From assembly GCA_938046495.1 (NCBI GenBank), contig CALIXG010000028.1:1-8436 (forward strand): a stretch of DNA of 8,436 bases. The letters are read 5' to 3'. The position numbers and the translations under genes were made by a program. The notes below the pieces were generated by a model. It saw only the letters and a list, made by a program, of their open reading frames with translations. It was not told the DNA's origin and did not search any database. The number at the start of each line of letters is the position of its first letter. Position 1 is the stretch's first letter. This stretch comes from an uncultured Candidatus Saccharibacteria bacterium. Its GTDB lineage: Bacteria > Patescibacteriota > Saccharimonadia > Saccharimonadales > Saccharimonadaceae. Below, in pieces: positions 1 to 6,358 of the stretch.

Positions 1-1
1 C

Positions 2-583
2 ATTTCATTTGCCAAGCGCATTCAAATTGATCTGATGGATGGCACTTTTACGCCAAATCGTAGCGTCCCCGAAAGTTCAATTTCGCAACTTCCGAACGGC
101 ATCCAGTTCGACTTCCATATTATGGCCATTCGTCCAAGCGACCACTTGTCGGAGGTTTTGCGTTTACGTCCGCATCTTGCGATTTTTCACGCCGAAGCTT
201 CTGAAGATTTATTACCAATTTTCGACCAGTTGAAAAAAGCCGGAATAAGAGCCGGAGTAGCCATTCTTCCGACCACCTATCCTGGTCTGATTAAAAAATA
301 TCTCGAAGTGGCCGACCACGCCCTGATTTTTGCTGGCAATCTCGGTCAACAGGGCGCCAAGGCGGATATTTTGCAAGCCGAAAAAGTCAAAATTATCCGC
401 AGTATCAAGCCTGATATTGAAATTGGTTGGGACGGTGGTGCTAATCTGACTAATGTGCGCGCGCTCGCGAATTACGAAGTAAATGTGATTAATGTTGGAT
501 CTGCCTTGTCTCAGCCTGAAGATAAAAAGGCCGCCTACGAGGCCCTAGTTACGGAAGCTAAGAAACGTGGGGTCTTCCTATGA
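2..583 (+). CDS. rpe: Ribulose-phosphate 3-epimerase family protein, 5' end outside window
   Basis: Partial gene: the frame is open from base 2, so the start and about 25-30 residues lie upstream; 193 residues are visible. The family is a cytoplasmic TIM barrel that interconverts ribulose-5-P and xylulose-5-P in the pentose phosphate pathway. Seen in order: IDLMDGTFTPN (Asp codon 29-31), the FDFHIM strand (His codon 116-118), FHAEAS, KAGIRAGVAILP, a degenerate phosphate loop NLGQQG where the family has NPGFGGQ, and WDGG (Asp codon 431-433) followed by NVGSAL. Both catalytic aspartates and the second metal His are present. The first metal His of the usual HxDxMDG motif is Gln here (codon 23-25). 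It overlaps the next gene by 4 bases (ATGA), which suggests translational coupling with a sugar kinase. A related epimerase acting on another sugar phosphate (for example allulose-6-P) is possible. The family call is firm; the exact substrate is less sure. Confidence 0.85.
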   Translation: MSFAKRIQIDLMDGTFTPNRSVPESSISQLPNGIQFDFHIMAIRPSDHLSEVLRLRPHLAIFHAEASEDLLPIFDQLKKAGIRAGVAILPTTYPGLIKKYLEVADHALIFAGNLGQQGAKADILQAEKVKIIRSIKPDIEIGWDGGANLTNVRALANYEVNVINVGSALSQPEDKKAAYEALVTEAKKRGVFL

Positions 584-1506
584 GTCGGGTAGTCTGTCTC
601 GGTAGTGTCTTGCAGGACATCTACATGATTGACCATAATGATCTCGGTGAGATTAAGACTGGTGAGAAGCTCACCATCGATAAGAATAGTTTCGAAGTGG
701 GTGGTGGTGCCGTCAATGCAGCCACGAATTTTGCTAGACATGGTCACGAAACTATCGTAATTTCTAATTTTGGCCGTGATAGTGCAGCCAATGCGATTTT
801 GAATTTTCTCCAAAACGAAAATGTCGACACTAGTTATCTGAATTTTACCCGTAAAAAGACTGGTACTTCGGTGATTTTGCTCGATTCCGAAACTGGCAAA
901 CGCACGATTTTGACTTGTCGTGGCGCTTCTGAAAGTTTTGCTAAACTTGAAGCCTCCGACCTTGATTTATCTAATCCAGATTGGCTTTACGTCACTAGCT
1001 TGAATGGTGATATGAATACTTGTCTGCGCTTTTTCGAAAAAGCCAAAGAGAAGGGCATTAAAATTATGTGGAATCCCGGCATGGAGGAGATTGCCGAGAA
1101 GAAGAAACTTTTGGGTCTGCTTCAAGATGTTGATGTTCTAATTTTGAACGAAAAAGAAGCTAAAACTTTGATTGGCGGGGAAATCCTCGAAGAATTATTG
1201 GTCAAGCTTGCTCGCTATGTTAAGACCGTCATTATCACTGCCGGAGCGCGCGGTTCGATTGCCACCAATGGTAAAGAAACCTATCGTCTCGCCGAGTATG
1301 AAATGAAAACTCCGAAAGATACCACTGGTGCAGGTGATGCCTTTGGTGCAGGATTTTTGTCCGCCACCCTGGATGGTAAAAAGTTTAAGGATGCCCTGAT
1401 CTTTGCTGCCGCCAATGCCACCTCGGTAATTTCATATATTGGCGCTCAATCCGGTACTCTTTATGGCGATGAAGATCTTCATCTCATGCCAATCCAAAGA
1501 CTTTAA
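580..1506 (+). CDS. PfkB-family carbohydrate/nucleoside kinase
   Basis: A 308-residue ATP-dependent kinase of the ribokinase/PfkB fold, of typical length for the family. The N-terminal beta strand VVCLGSVLQDI is followed by the first signature, VGGGAVNAA, at residues 40-48, which contacts the sugar. A central Rossmann-like region includes LILNEKEAKTLIGG. The second signature, DTTGAGDAFGAGF, lies at 247-259, with the GAGD anion hole at 250-253 and Asp253 as the expected catalytic base. The ATG overlaps the TGA of the epimerase gene, and only a weak G-rich stretch lies upstream, so translation probably depends on coupling. The partner gene suggests a pentose or hexose substrate, such as ribose or fructose, feeding the pentose phosphate pathway. 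Nucleoside or ribose-1-phosphate kinases share these motifs, so the substrate cannot be read from the sequence. A strong hairpin terminator follows 56 bases after the stop. Confidence 0.9.
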   Translation: MSRVVCLGSVLQDIYMIDHNDLGEIKTGEKLTIDKNSFEVGGGAVNAATNFARHGHETIVISNFGRDSAANAILNFLQNENVDTSYLNFTRKKTGTSVILLDSETGKRTILTCRGASESFAKLEASDLDLSNPDWLYVTSLNGDMNTCLRFFEKAKEKGIKIMWNPGMEEIAEKKKLLGLLQDVDVLILNEKEAKTLIGGEILEELLVKLARYVKTVIITAGARGSIATNGKETYRLAEYEMKTPKDTTGAGDAFGAGFLSATLDGKKFKDALIFAAANATSVISYIGAQSGTLYGDEDLHLMPIQRL

Positions 1507-1562
1507 TATTTAGGTATAAAAAAATAAAGCTATAAAAACCTAAACTCTTAGTCTTTAGAAAG

Positions 1563-1591
1563 AAAAATAGAGTCCCGAGGCTCTATTTTTT
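1563..1591. terminator. Bidirectional intrinsic terminator between convergent genes
   Basis: AAAAATAGAG at 1563-1572 pairs perfectly with CTCTATTTTT at 1581-1590, and a T-G and a C-G pair can extend the stem into the 8-base loop, leaving CCGA at the tip. On the plus strand the stem ends in a T run (TTTTTTATTATTT), ending the epimerase-kinase transcript. On the minus strand the same stem is followed by TTTTTCTTTC, ending the LOG-family transcript. Its place between two convergent genes supports use in both directions. Confidence 0.85.
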
Positions 1592-1679
1592 ATTATTTAA
1601 TCTAAAAACGATTCTGTCATAAGTTTTAGCTTAATTATATCTAGACGAACCAAGCCGAAATTAAATTTTGACTAAAACC

Positions 1680-2390
1680 TTAGACCGACTTGAAATTATT
1701 ATAAATATTCTGGTCAATCTTCAGATGTCCAATTTTATTCGCGGCGAGCACTACATCACGCACATCATTAGTCACCTTAAAAATCTTCAAGTCTTCCTTC
1801 TTGATCATACCTTCCTTGATCATTGTATTAGAGAAAAACTTAATCAGCGGCTTCCAATAAGCCTTACCGATAAAGAAGAATGGCATCTTTGGCATTTTTT
1901 TACCTTGCATCAACATCAAGACTTCGGAAAGTTCATCCAAGGTGCCGAATCCACCAGGGAAAAATGCGTAAGCTTTGCTCGACATCACCAGCATCACCTT
2001 GCGAGCAAAGAAATAGTGAAATTCCATAGTATCGGTGAGGTAAGGATTAATTTTTTGCTCGTGCGGCAAAATAATATTGAGCCCGACCGAGCGACCCCCA
2101 TATTCAAAAGCTCCACGGTTGGCGGCTTCCATGATACCAGGACCACCACCAGTAATCACCGGATGACCATTTTCGGCAAGCAAACGTCCGAGTTCCATGG
2201 CTTTTTTGTAATATTTGTCTTTTTCGTTGGTTCTGGCTGAGCCGAAGATTGTCACGCCCTGTGAGAATTGACTAATCGTCGAAAGTCCCTTCAAGAGGTC
2301 CTTAGCATAGGCCATCGAACGGTCGATGTCTGGTCCGGCAATCTTATTATCCTTAAGCTCATTGAGCCAGTTTAGTGTTATCTTATCCAT
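1680..2390 (-). CDS. LOG family protein (TIGR00730-like), predicted nucleotide 5'-monophosphate phosphoribohydrolase
   Basis: A 236-residue Rossmann-like protein of the LOG (lysine decarboxylase-like) family. Family members cut the N-glycosidic bond of nucleoside 5'-monophosphates, releasing ribose-5-phosphate and a free base; some activate cytokinins. Key motifs: TIFGSAR at 47-53, ITGGGPGIMEAANRGA at 79-94, MEFHYFFARK with Arg130, and the hallmark PGGFGTLDE at 145-153 with Glu153 as the expected catalytic residue. It is somewhat longer than the short LOG proteins of about 190 residues because of an N-terminal helical segment (residues 1-44). The start is the ATG read from 2390. No Shine-Dalgarno lies before it, and a TATAAT box sits 6 bases upstream, suggesting a leaderless mRNA. 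It is convergent with the kinase gene and divergent from the nucleotidyltransferase. In bacteria the role is more likely nucleotide salvage than hormone synthesis, but the base specificity is unknown. Confidence 0.9.
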   Translation of the reverse strand: MDKITLNWLNELKDNKIAGPDIDRSMAYAKDLLKGLSTISQFSQGVTIFGSARTNEKDKYYKKAMELGRLLAENGHPVITGGGPGIMEAANRGAFEYGGRSVGLNIILPHEQKINPYLTDTMEFHYFFARKVMLVMSSKAYAFFPGGFGTLDELSEVLMLMQGKKMPKMPFFFIGKAYWKPLIKFFSNTMIKEGMIKKEDLKIFKVTNDVRDVVLAANKIGHLKIDQNIYNNFKSV

Positions 2391-2396
2391 TTCTTG

Positions 2397-2425
2397 ATTA
2401 TAACATTAAACATAACGGTTTTCTA
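2397..2425 (-). promoter_or_regulatory. Promoter of the LOG-family gene, probably leaderless
   Basis: Read on the minus strand, a perfect TATAAT lies at 2402-2397. TAGAAA (4 of 6 matches to TTGACA) lies at 2425-2420, with a 17-base spacer. Only 6 bases separate the -10 box from the ATG at 2390, so transcription would start at or next to the A of the start codon. The missing Shine-Dalgarno agrees with this. Confidence 0.6.
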
Positions 2426-2458
2426 TCTTATGATAAACGGAGGCTAGAAATCGAAAAT

Positions 2459-2487
2459 TTTATAAATCACCCCTGATACTATATAAT
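2459..2487 (+). promoter_or_regulatory. Promoter of the nucleotidyltransferase gene, probably leaderless
   Basis: TATAAT at 2482-2487 with TTTATA (4 of 6 matches to TTGACA) at 2459-2464 and a 17-base spacer. The ATG is at 2495, 7 bases after the -10 box, so the transcript should begin at or near the start codon. No Shine-Dalgarno is visible in the A/T-rich stretch before the ATG. With the promoter on the other strand, this 104-base gap is a compact divergent control region. Confidence 0.6.
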
Positions 2488-2494
2488 ATAAAAC

Positions 2495-3157
2495 ATGAAT
2501 ACTCGGGTCGAACAAATCATTGAAAAGGTTAAACTGCAATATCAAAATATCGATACCATACTTTTGTTTGGCTCGGCACTGGCCTCTGATTGGACCGAGC
2601 AGTCAGACATTGATATTTTCTTAATTGATGACTCTCTTAATGATTCGCGTTCTGAAATTGTCATTGATGGGATTACTATAGAGTTCCAGGAGGATAATTT
2701 TGAAAGTATCTTAAAAGACATTCAGTCAGAATATGGACAGCTCCTAAATCGCAATGTCTCGACTATGATTGCTACCTCAAGAACTATCTCAAGTAAATCC
2801 TCCGAAAAACTTACAAAACTGATAGATTCTGCCAATCTAACCTTATGTTCCACTCCGGTCTATAGTGAGCAAGATGTAAAAATGTGGAAATATTCTATTG
2901 AAGATTATTTATCTAAAGCAGAAAAAGATATTACTAAAAATAATAGCTTGGCTTTTTATATTCATGCAAATTATGTGTTACAAAATGCGCTTCAAATGTC
3001 TCTAGCCCTTAATGGCACATATATGCCACAGCCAAAATATTTGGGTAAATTACTAGAAGAAAAGGACCCTGAGTTATTTGAAATTTGGACTCAATACCTT
3101 GAAGCTGACTCATTGACAGAAAAAATAACAATATTGAATAGACTTAAAGAAAGGTAA
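2495..3157 (+). CDS. Pol-beta-superfamily nucleotidyltransferase with helical C-terminal domain
   Basis: A 220-residue protein. Residues about 18-70 form a minimal nucleotidyltransferase domain: LLFGS with Gly26-Ser27, then SDIDIFLI with metal ligands Asp38 and Asp40, and a likely third acidic residue Glu63 in ITIEF. This matches the GSx(9-11)DxD signature of MNT/KNTase-like enzymes, which transfer a nucleotide from NTP to a small molecule or protein. Residues about 122-220 are helical, with an NGTYMPQPKYLGKLL stretch like the substrate domain of kanamycin-nucleotidyltransferase relatives (HEPN clan). The RNase motif RX4-6H of HEPN toxins is absent, so a toxin function is not supported. Base composition differs from its neighbours: about 35% GC by hand count over 2521-3120, with an especially A/T-rich stretch at 2881-3000, against 43-58% in sampled leuS lines. 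This suggests acquisition. The gene lies 4 bases before the methyltransferase gene and supplies its Shine-Dalgarno. The substrate is unknown. Confidence 0.8.
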   Translation: MNTRVEQIIEKVKLQYQNIDTILLFGSALASDWTEQSDIDIFLIDDSLNDSRSEIVIDGITIEFQEDNFESILKDIQSEYGQLLNRNVSTMIATSRTISSKSSEKLTKLIDSANLTLCSTPVYSEQDVKMWKYSIEDYLSKAEKDITKNNSLAFYIHANYVLQNALQMSLALNGTYMPQPKYLGKLLEEKDPELFEIWTQYLEADSLTEKITILNRLKER

Positions 3158-3161
3158 AACC

Positions 3162-3695
3162 GTGGCTCGTGAAATTCATCTTATCTTGCATAATATTCGC
3201 TCCATCTTGAATGTCGGAGCAATTTTGCGCACCGCCGAAGGGCTGGGAGTCGAGAAGGTGATTTTTTCTGGTTACACTCCAACCCCGCTCCCTGTATCGA
3301 AACAACTTCCGCATATCGCCGAGAATATTACCGCCAAAATCCATAAAACCGCGCTTGGCGCTGAGGCTTATCTTAACCTAGCGGCGACTGATAATATCAT
3401 TCAGATCTTAGAGGATTATCATGCAGAAGGCTTCCAGCTAGTTGGCCTAGAAAATAATTTTAACGACCCACGTCTAATCCAGATAAATTCACCTAACTTT
3501 CAAAACCAAATTGGACAAAAAATTGTTCTAATTCTCGGAGAGGAAGTTGACGGAATTTCCGACGAGCTCAAGGCGCTGTGCGACCGTTTTGTCGAAATCC
3601 CTATGGTGGGTCGTAAGGAATCATTTAACGTTTCGGTGGCCACCGGGATGATACTCTATGAATTAAAGTGTTATAATATAGAAAATAGGAGCTAA
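3162..3695 (+). CDS. SpoU/TrmH-family RNA 2'-O-methyltransferase
   Basis: A 177-residue SPOUT methyltransferase that uses S-adenosylmethionine to methylate a ribose 2'-OH in tRNA or rRNA. The three family motifs are present: motif 1 NIRSILNVGAILRTAEGLG at 11-29, with Asn17 and Arg23; motif 2 VLILGEEVDGI at 122-132; and motif 3 IPMVGRKESFNVSVATG at 146-162, forming the trefoil-knot cofactor site. No extra RNA-binding domain is present, so it is a minimal catalytic unit, close in size to TrmL-type enzymes. The start is GTG, with AAAGG at 3150-3154 giving a 7-base spacing; that site lies inside the end of the nucleotidyltransferase gene. Its TAA is immediately followed by the leuS ATG. The target nucleotide (for example tRNA position 18 or 34, or 23S rRNA) cannot be told from the sequence. 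Confidence 0.9.
   Translation: MAREIHLILHNIRSILNVGAILRTAEGLGVEKVIFSGYTPTPLPVSKQLPHIAENITAKIHKTALGAEAYLNLAATDNIIQILEDYHAEGFQLVGLENNFNDPRLIQINSPNFQNQIGQKIVLILGEEVDGISDELKALCDRFVEIPMVGRKESFNVSVATGMILYELKCYNIENRS
3669..3677 (+). promoter_or_regulatory. Extended -10 promoter for leuS
   Basis: TGTTATAAT at 3669-3677 is a perfect extended -10 element (TGn plus TATAAT), lying inside the last codons of the methyltransferase gene. No good -35 box lies 16-18 bases upstream, as is common for extended -10 promoters. Transcription would start near 3684, giving leuS a leader of about 12 bases that still holds the Shine-Dalgarno AGGAG at 3687-3691. leuS could thus be expressed both by read-through and from its own promoter. 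Confidence 0.5.
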
Positions 3696-6038
3696 ATGGA
3701 ACGTTATAATCCCTTAAAAATCGAACAAAAATGGCAAAAAATTTGGGCCGAACAGGAAACCTATAAGGCAGAAGAAAATTCAACAAAACCGAAAAAATAT
3801 CTCGCCGAAATGTTCCCATACCCATCTGGCGCAGGTCTTCATGTCGGGCATGTGCGTAATTTTTCGATTGTTGATGCCTTAGCGCGTTTCTATTCTCAGA
3901 ACGGTTACAATGTTCTACGTCCGTTTGGTTACGATACTTTTGGTCTGCCAGCCGAAAATTACGCAATTAAGACTGGCGTTTCCCCAAAAGAAGCCACTCG
4001 TATCAATACCGAAAACTTCCGCAAACAGGCTCAGCGTCTCGGTTTTGCCATTGACTGGTCACGCGAAATTAATACCTCCGATCCCGAATATTATCGTTGG
4101 ACCCAGTGGTGTTTCTTGCAATTATTTAAGAACGGCCTAGCTTATCAAAAAGAGAGTTATCAGTGGTGGTGTCCAAATGATCAAACCGTGCTCGCTAATG
4201 AACAGGTAGAAAATGGCCATTGTTGGCGCTGTGGTGCGGAAGTTGAAAAGAAGAAAATGAAGCAATGGTTCTTCAAAATTACCGATTATGCTGACCGCCT
4301 GCTCGCCGATGTTGATAGTCTCGATTGGCCAGAAAAAATCAAAACCATGCAGAAAAATTGGATTGGCAAATCTATTGGCTCCGAAGTAGTCTTCCAGGTA
4401 GCCGATTCCGCACATCAAATTAAAGTCTTTACTACACGTATTGATACGATTTTTGGTGCCACCTTCTTAGTGCTTGCACCAGAACATCCACTTGCTCTTG
4501 AACTCGCTACTGAAGATCAAAAAGCCGAGGTGACAGAATATGCTAAAAATGCCATTAAAAAATCCGAAATTGAACGCCAAGAAAACAAGGAAAAGACCGG
4601 TGTCTTCACTGGAAGCTTCGCGATTAATCCAGTTACTGGTGCCAAAATGCCAATTTATGTCGCTGACTATGTCTTAATCGGCTACGGTGAGGGTGCCGTG
4701 ATGGCGGTGCCAGCTCATGATGATCGTGATCAGGCTTTTGCCGAAAAGTATGGCCTTGAAGTCAAGACCGTGATTGATGAAAATGAAATCTTAATTAACT
4801 CTGGCGATTATACCGGTCTCACCTCCGAGGAAGCTAAGGTAAAAATCACTGCAGATCTCGAAAAAGAGCATATTGCCGCCCCTCGCACTACTTATCGTAT
4901 GCGAGACTGGTTGATTTCTCGTCAACGCTACTGGGGTTGTCCAATTCCAATTGCCTATGATAAGGATGGTAATCCTCACGCAATTTCAGAAGACCAATTA
5001 CCAGTAGTCTTGCCGGACATTACCGATTACAAGCCAGATAGCACCGGCCGTTCTGCCCTTGCCAAGGCTGAGGACTGGAAAAAAGTTATTATCAATGGCG
5101 AAGAAATGACGCGTGAAACCGATACTCTGGATGGTTATGCTTGTTCCTCTTGGTATCTCTGGCGCTATACTTCACCTCATGACAAAGATCATGCTTGGGA
5201 TCAAGAGGCCGTCAAATATTGGGCTCCGACCGATATCTACGTCGGTGGTGACCACGCTGTGGCTCATCTTCTTTATGTGCGTTTTTGGGCCATGTTCTTC
5301 CATGATTTAGGCTTGCTGCCTTTCGAAGAGCCAGTTAAGACTTTGCTCTATAACGGTTACATTAATGCGCCAGATGGCAAAAAAATGAGTAAATCCAAGG
5401 GCAATGTGATTGATCCACTCGACGTGATTGATTCTGGCTACGGTGCAGATACCCTACGTACCTATGAACTCTTCATCGGTCCTTACAATGAAGATGCTGC
5501 TTGGAGTACCAAGGCCATTGGCGGCGTTTACCGCTTCTTGAATCGCTGTTTTAATCTAGTATATCTTGAAAATACCACCGCTAAGGTCGATGACGAGGCT
5601 AATCTGATGGCTCGCCACAAAACCATCAAGAAAGCTACTGACGATATGAACCGTGCGAACTTTAATACCGTGGTAGCGGCCCTCATGGAATTCGTTAATC
5701 ATCTCTATAAAAATGGTGCCGCCCAGGCTGATTTAGTGGTCTTAGCCAAACTACTTTATCCATTTGCCCCACACCTTGCTTCCGAAATGCTGGAAACCTT
5801 AGGAGCCGATTTTACCTGGCCAACCTACGACGAATCGGCCTTAGTTAGCGAAACGGCTGAGTATATTATTCAAGTTAATGGCAAAGTGCGTGCCAAGCTC
5901 CAGTTATCTACTGATCTCTCTCAGGAAGAGCTTCAAAAACTGGCACTCGCTGATGAAAATGTAAAGAAGTATCTCAATGGCGAACCACGAAAAATTATTT
6001 TCCCACCAAATACTCGTCTCGTCAGCATCGTGGCCTAA
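3696..6038 (+). CDS. leuS: Leucyl-tRNA synthetase
   Basis: A 780-residue class I aminoacyl-tRNA synthetase that charges tRNA-Leu in the cytoplasm. Seen in order: the HIGH-type motif HVGH at 49-52 in FPYPSGAGLHVGHVRN; a zinc-binding region with CPND at 159 and CWRC at 176-179; the CP1 editing domain with the Thr-rich TTRIDT at 246-251 and AVPAHDDRD, including Asp342 and Asp345 as in E. coli; RDWLISRQRYWGCPIP; KMSKS at 563-567; and a C-terminal tRNA-binding part ending IFPPNTRLVSIVA. It is shorter than the roughly 860-residue E. coli enzyme. The leucine-specific insertion before KMSKS is missing, leaving NGYINAPDGKKMSKS, as in the Bacillus type. The start is ATG with AGGAG 4 bases upstream, directly abutting the methyltransferase stop. 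All catalytic and editing motifs appear intact. Confidence 0.98.
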   Translation: MERYNPLKIEQKWQKIWAEQETYKAEENSTKPKKYLAEMFPYPSGAGLHVGHVRNFSIVDALARFYSQNGYNVLRPFGYDTFGLPAENYAIKTGVSPKEATRINTENFRKQAQRLGFAIDWSREINTSDPEYYRWTQWCFLQLFKNGLAYQKESYQWWCPNDQTVLANEQVENGHCWRCGAEVEKKKMKQWFFKITDYADRLLADVDSLDWPEKIKTMQKNWIGKSIGSEVVFQVADSAHQIKVFTTRIDTIFGATFLVLAPEHPLALELATEDQKAEVTEYAKNAIKKSEIERQENKEKTGVFTGSFAINPVTGAKMPIYVADYVLIGYGEGAVMAVPAHDDRDQAFAEKYGLEVKTVIDENEILINSGDYTGLTSEEAKVKITADLEKEHIAAPRTTYRMRDWLISRQRYWGCPIPIAYDKDGNPHAISEDQLPVVLPDITDYKPDSTGRSALAKAEDWKKVIINGEEMTRETDTLDGYACSSWYLWRYTSPHDKDHAWDQEAVKYWAPTDIYVGGDHAVAHLLYVRFWAMFFHDLGLLPFEEPVKTLLYNGYINAPDGKKMSKSKGNVIDPLDVIDSGYGADTLRTYELFIGPYNEDAAWSTKAIGGVYRFLNRCFNLVYLENTTAKVDDEANLMARHKTIKKATDDMNRANFNTVVAALMEFVNHLYKNGAAQADLVVLAKLLYPFAPHLASEMLETLGADFTWPTYDESALVSETAEYIIQVNGKVRAKLQLSTDLSQEELQKLALADENVKKYLNGEPRKIIFPPNTRLVSIVA

Positions 6039-6067
6039 ATCTAAAAATTTTTCTAAAAAAACCACGA

Positions 6068-6095
6068 AAAAATCTCTCACGTGCTCTGATTTTTC
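6068..6095 (+). terminator. Possible weak terminator after leuS
   Basis: AAAAATC at 6068-6074 can pair with GATTTTT at 6088-6094 across a 13-base loop containing CACGTG; the T-rich arm acts as the terminal T run. The stem is 7 bp with one G-C pair, so it is weak. A second short hairpin at 6100-6112, followed by two more T's, might contribute. Termination here is uncertain, and read-through into rpmF is possible. Confidence 0.3.
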
Positions 6096-6124
6096 TTGCA
6101 AACCACGGGTTTTTATAGTACAAT
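6096..6124 (+). promoter_or_regulatory. Sigma70-type promoter of the rpmF-nusB-Nudix-rnc cluster
   Basis: TTGCAA at 6096-6101 (4 of 6) and TACAAT at 6119-6124 (5 of 6) are separated by the ideal 17 bases. Transcription would start near 6131, leaving a leader of about 27 bases with AAGGAG at 6146-6151, 6 bases before the rpmF ATG. This is the best-formed promoter plus Shine-Dalgarno in the window, fitting a highly expressed ribosomal protein gene. Confidence 0.65.
6100..6112. repeat. Short inverted repeat in the rpmF promoter spacer
   Basis: AAACC at 6100-6104 and GGTTT at 6108-6112 flank a 3-base centre (ACG). The repeat spans the end of the -35 box and the first part of the spacer. It could be an operator half-site pair, part of the leuS terminator (two further T's follow), or chance. 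AAACCACG also occurs at 6059-6066, just before the weak leuS terminator. Confidence 0.35.
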
Positions 6125-6157
6125 AATACAAATTTATATATTAACAAGGAGCATTTA

Positions 6158-6358
6158 ATGCCTGAACCTAAAAAGCAAAGCAGCCCAAGAAAGACTGGTC
6201 TACGCCGTAGTCACCTTCGTCTTGTCTTAGCTCGTGTAGTTAACAAGAAATCACCTATTAAGGCTTTCGAAACTGCTAAGAAAACCCCAAATCTTAAAGT
6301 CAAAACTGTTAAAACCGCAGTTAAAGCTACTAAAAAGACAAAGAAAAGCGAAAAATAA
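6158..6358 (+). CDS. rpmF: Ribosomal protein bL32, zinc-free form with lysine-rich tail
   Basis: A 66-residue, highly basic protein. Its N-terminus, MPEPKKQSSPRKTGLRRSHL, follows the bL32 pattern (PK..., S..R, RR.H) of the large ribosomal subunit. The second half of classical bL32, with its zinc-binding cysteines, is absent; residues 36-66 are instead a low-complexity Lys/Thr/Ala/Val tail. The start is supported by AAGGAG with 6-base spacing and a promoter upstream. The stop TAA shares one base with the nusB ATG (TAATG). In many bacteria rpmF sits near rnc or other RNA genes, and this context, with nusB and rnc downstream, supports the call. The alternative is an unrelated small basic nucleic-acid-binding protein. 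Confidence 0.68.
   Translation: MPEPKKQSSPRKTGLRRSHLRLVLARVVNKKSPIKAFETAKKTPNLKVKTVKTAVKATKKTKKSEK

Noticed and set aside
535..813. 92-codon minus-strand frame across the epimerase-kinase junction
   Set aside because: It is antisense to two conserved coding regions and shows no family features.
1509..1544. TTTAGGT...ACCTAAA inverted repeat with a 22-base A-rich loop
   Set aside because: Arms are only 7 bp and the loop is long; in such A/T-rich sequence this is expected by chance, and the real terminator follows at 1563-1591.
1634..1639. TATAAT on the minus strand between the terminator and the LOG gene
   Set aside because: No -35 box at proper distance and no gene downstream on that strand before the terminator.
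1668..2240. 190-codon open frame on the plus strand opposite the LOG-family gene
   Set aside because: The translation is His-rich and resembles no family; it mirrors the well-supported minus-strand gene with PGGFGT and other motifs.
2495..3695. Nucleotidyltransferase plus next gene as an MNT-HEPN type toxin-antitoxin pair
   Set aside because: The downstream gene is a clear SpoU methyltransferase, and the helical domain lacks the RX4-6H RNase motif.
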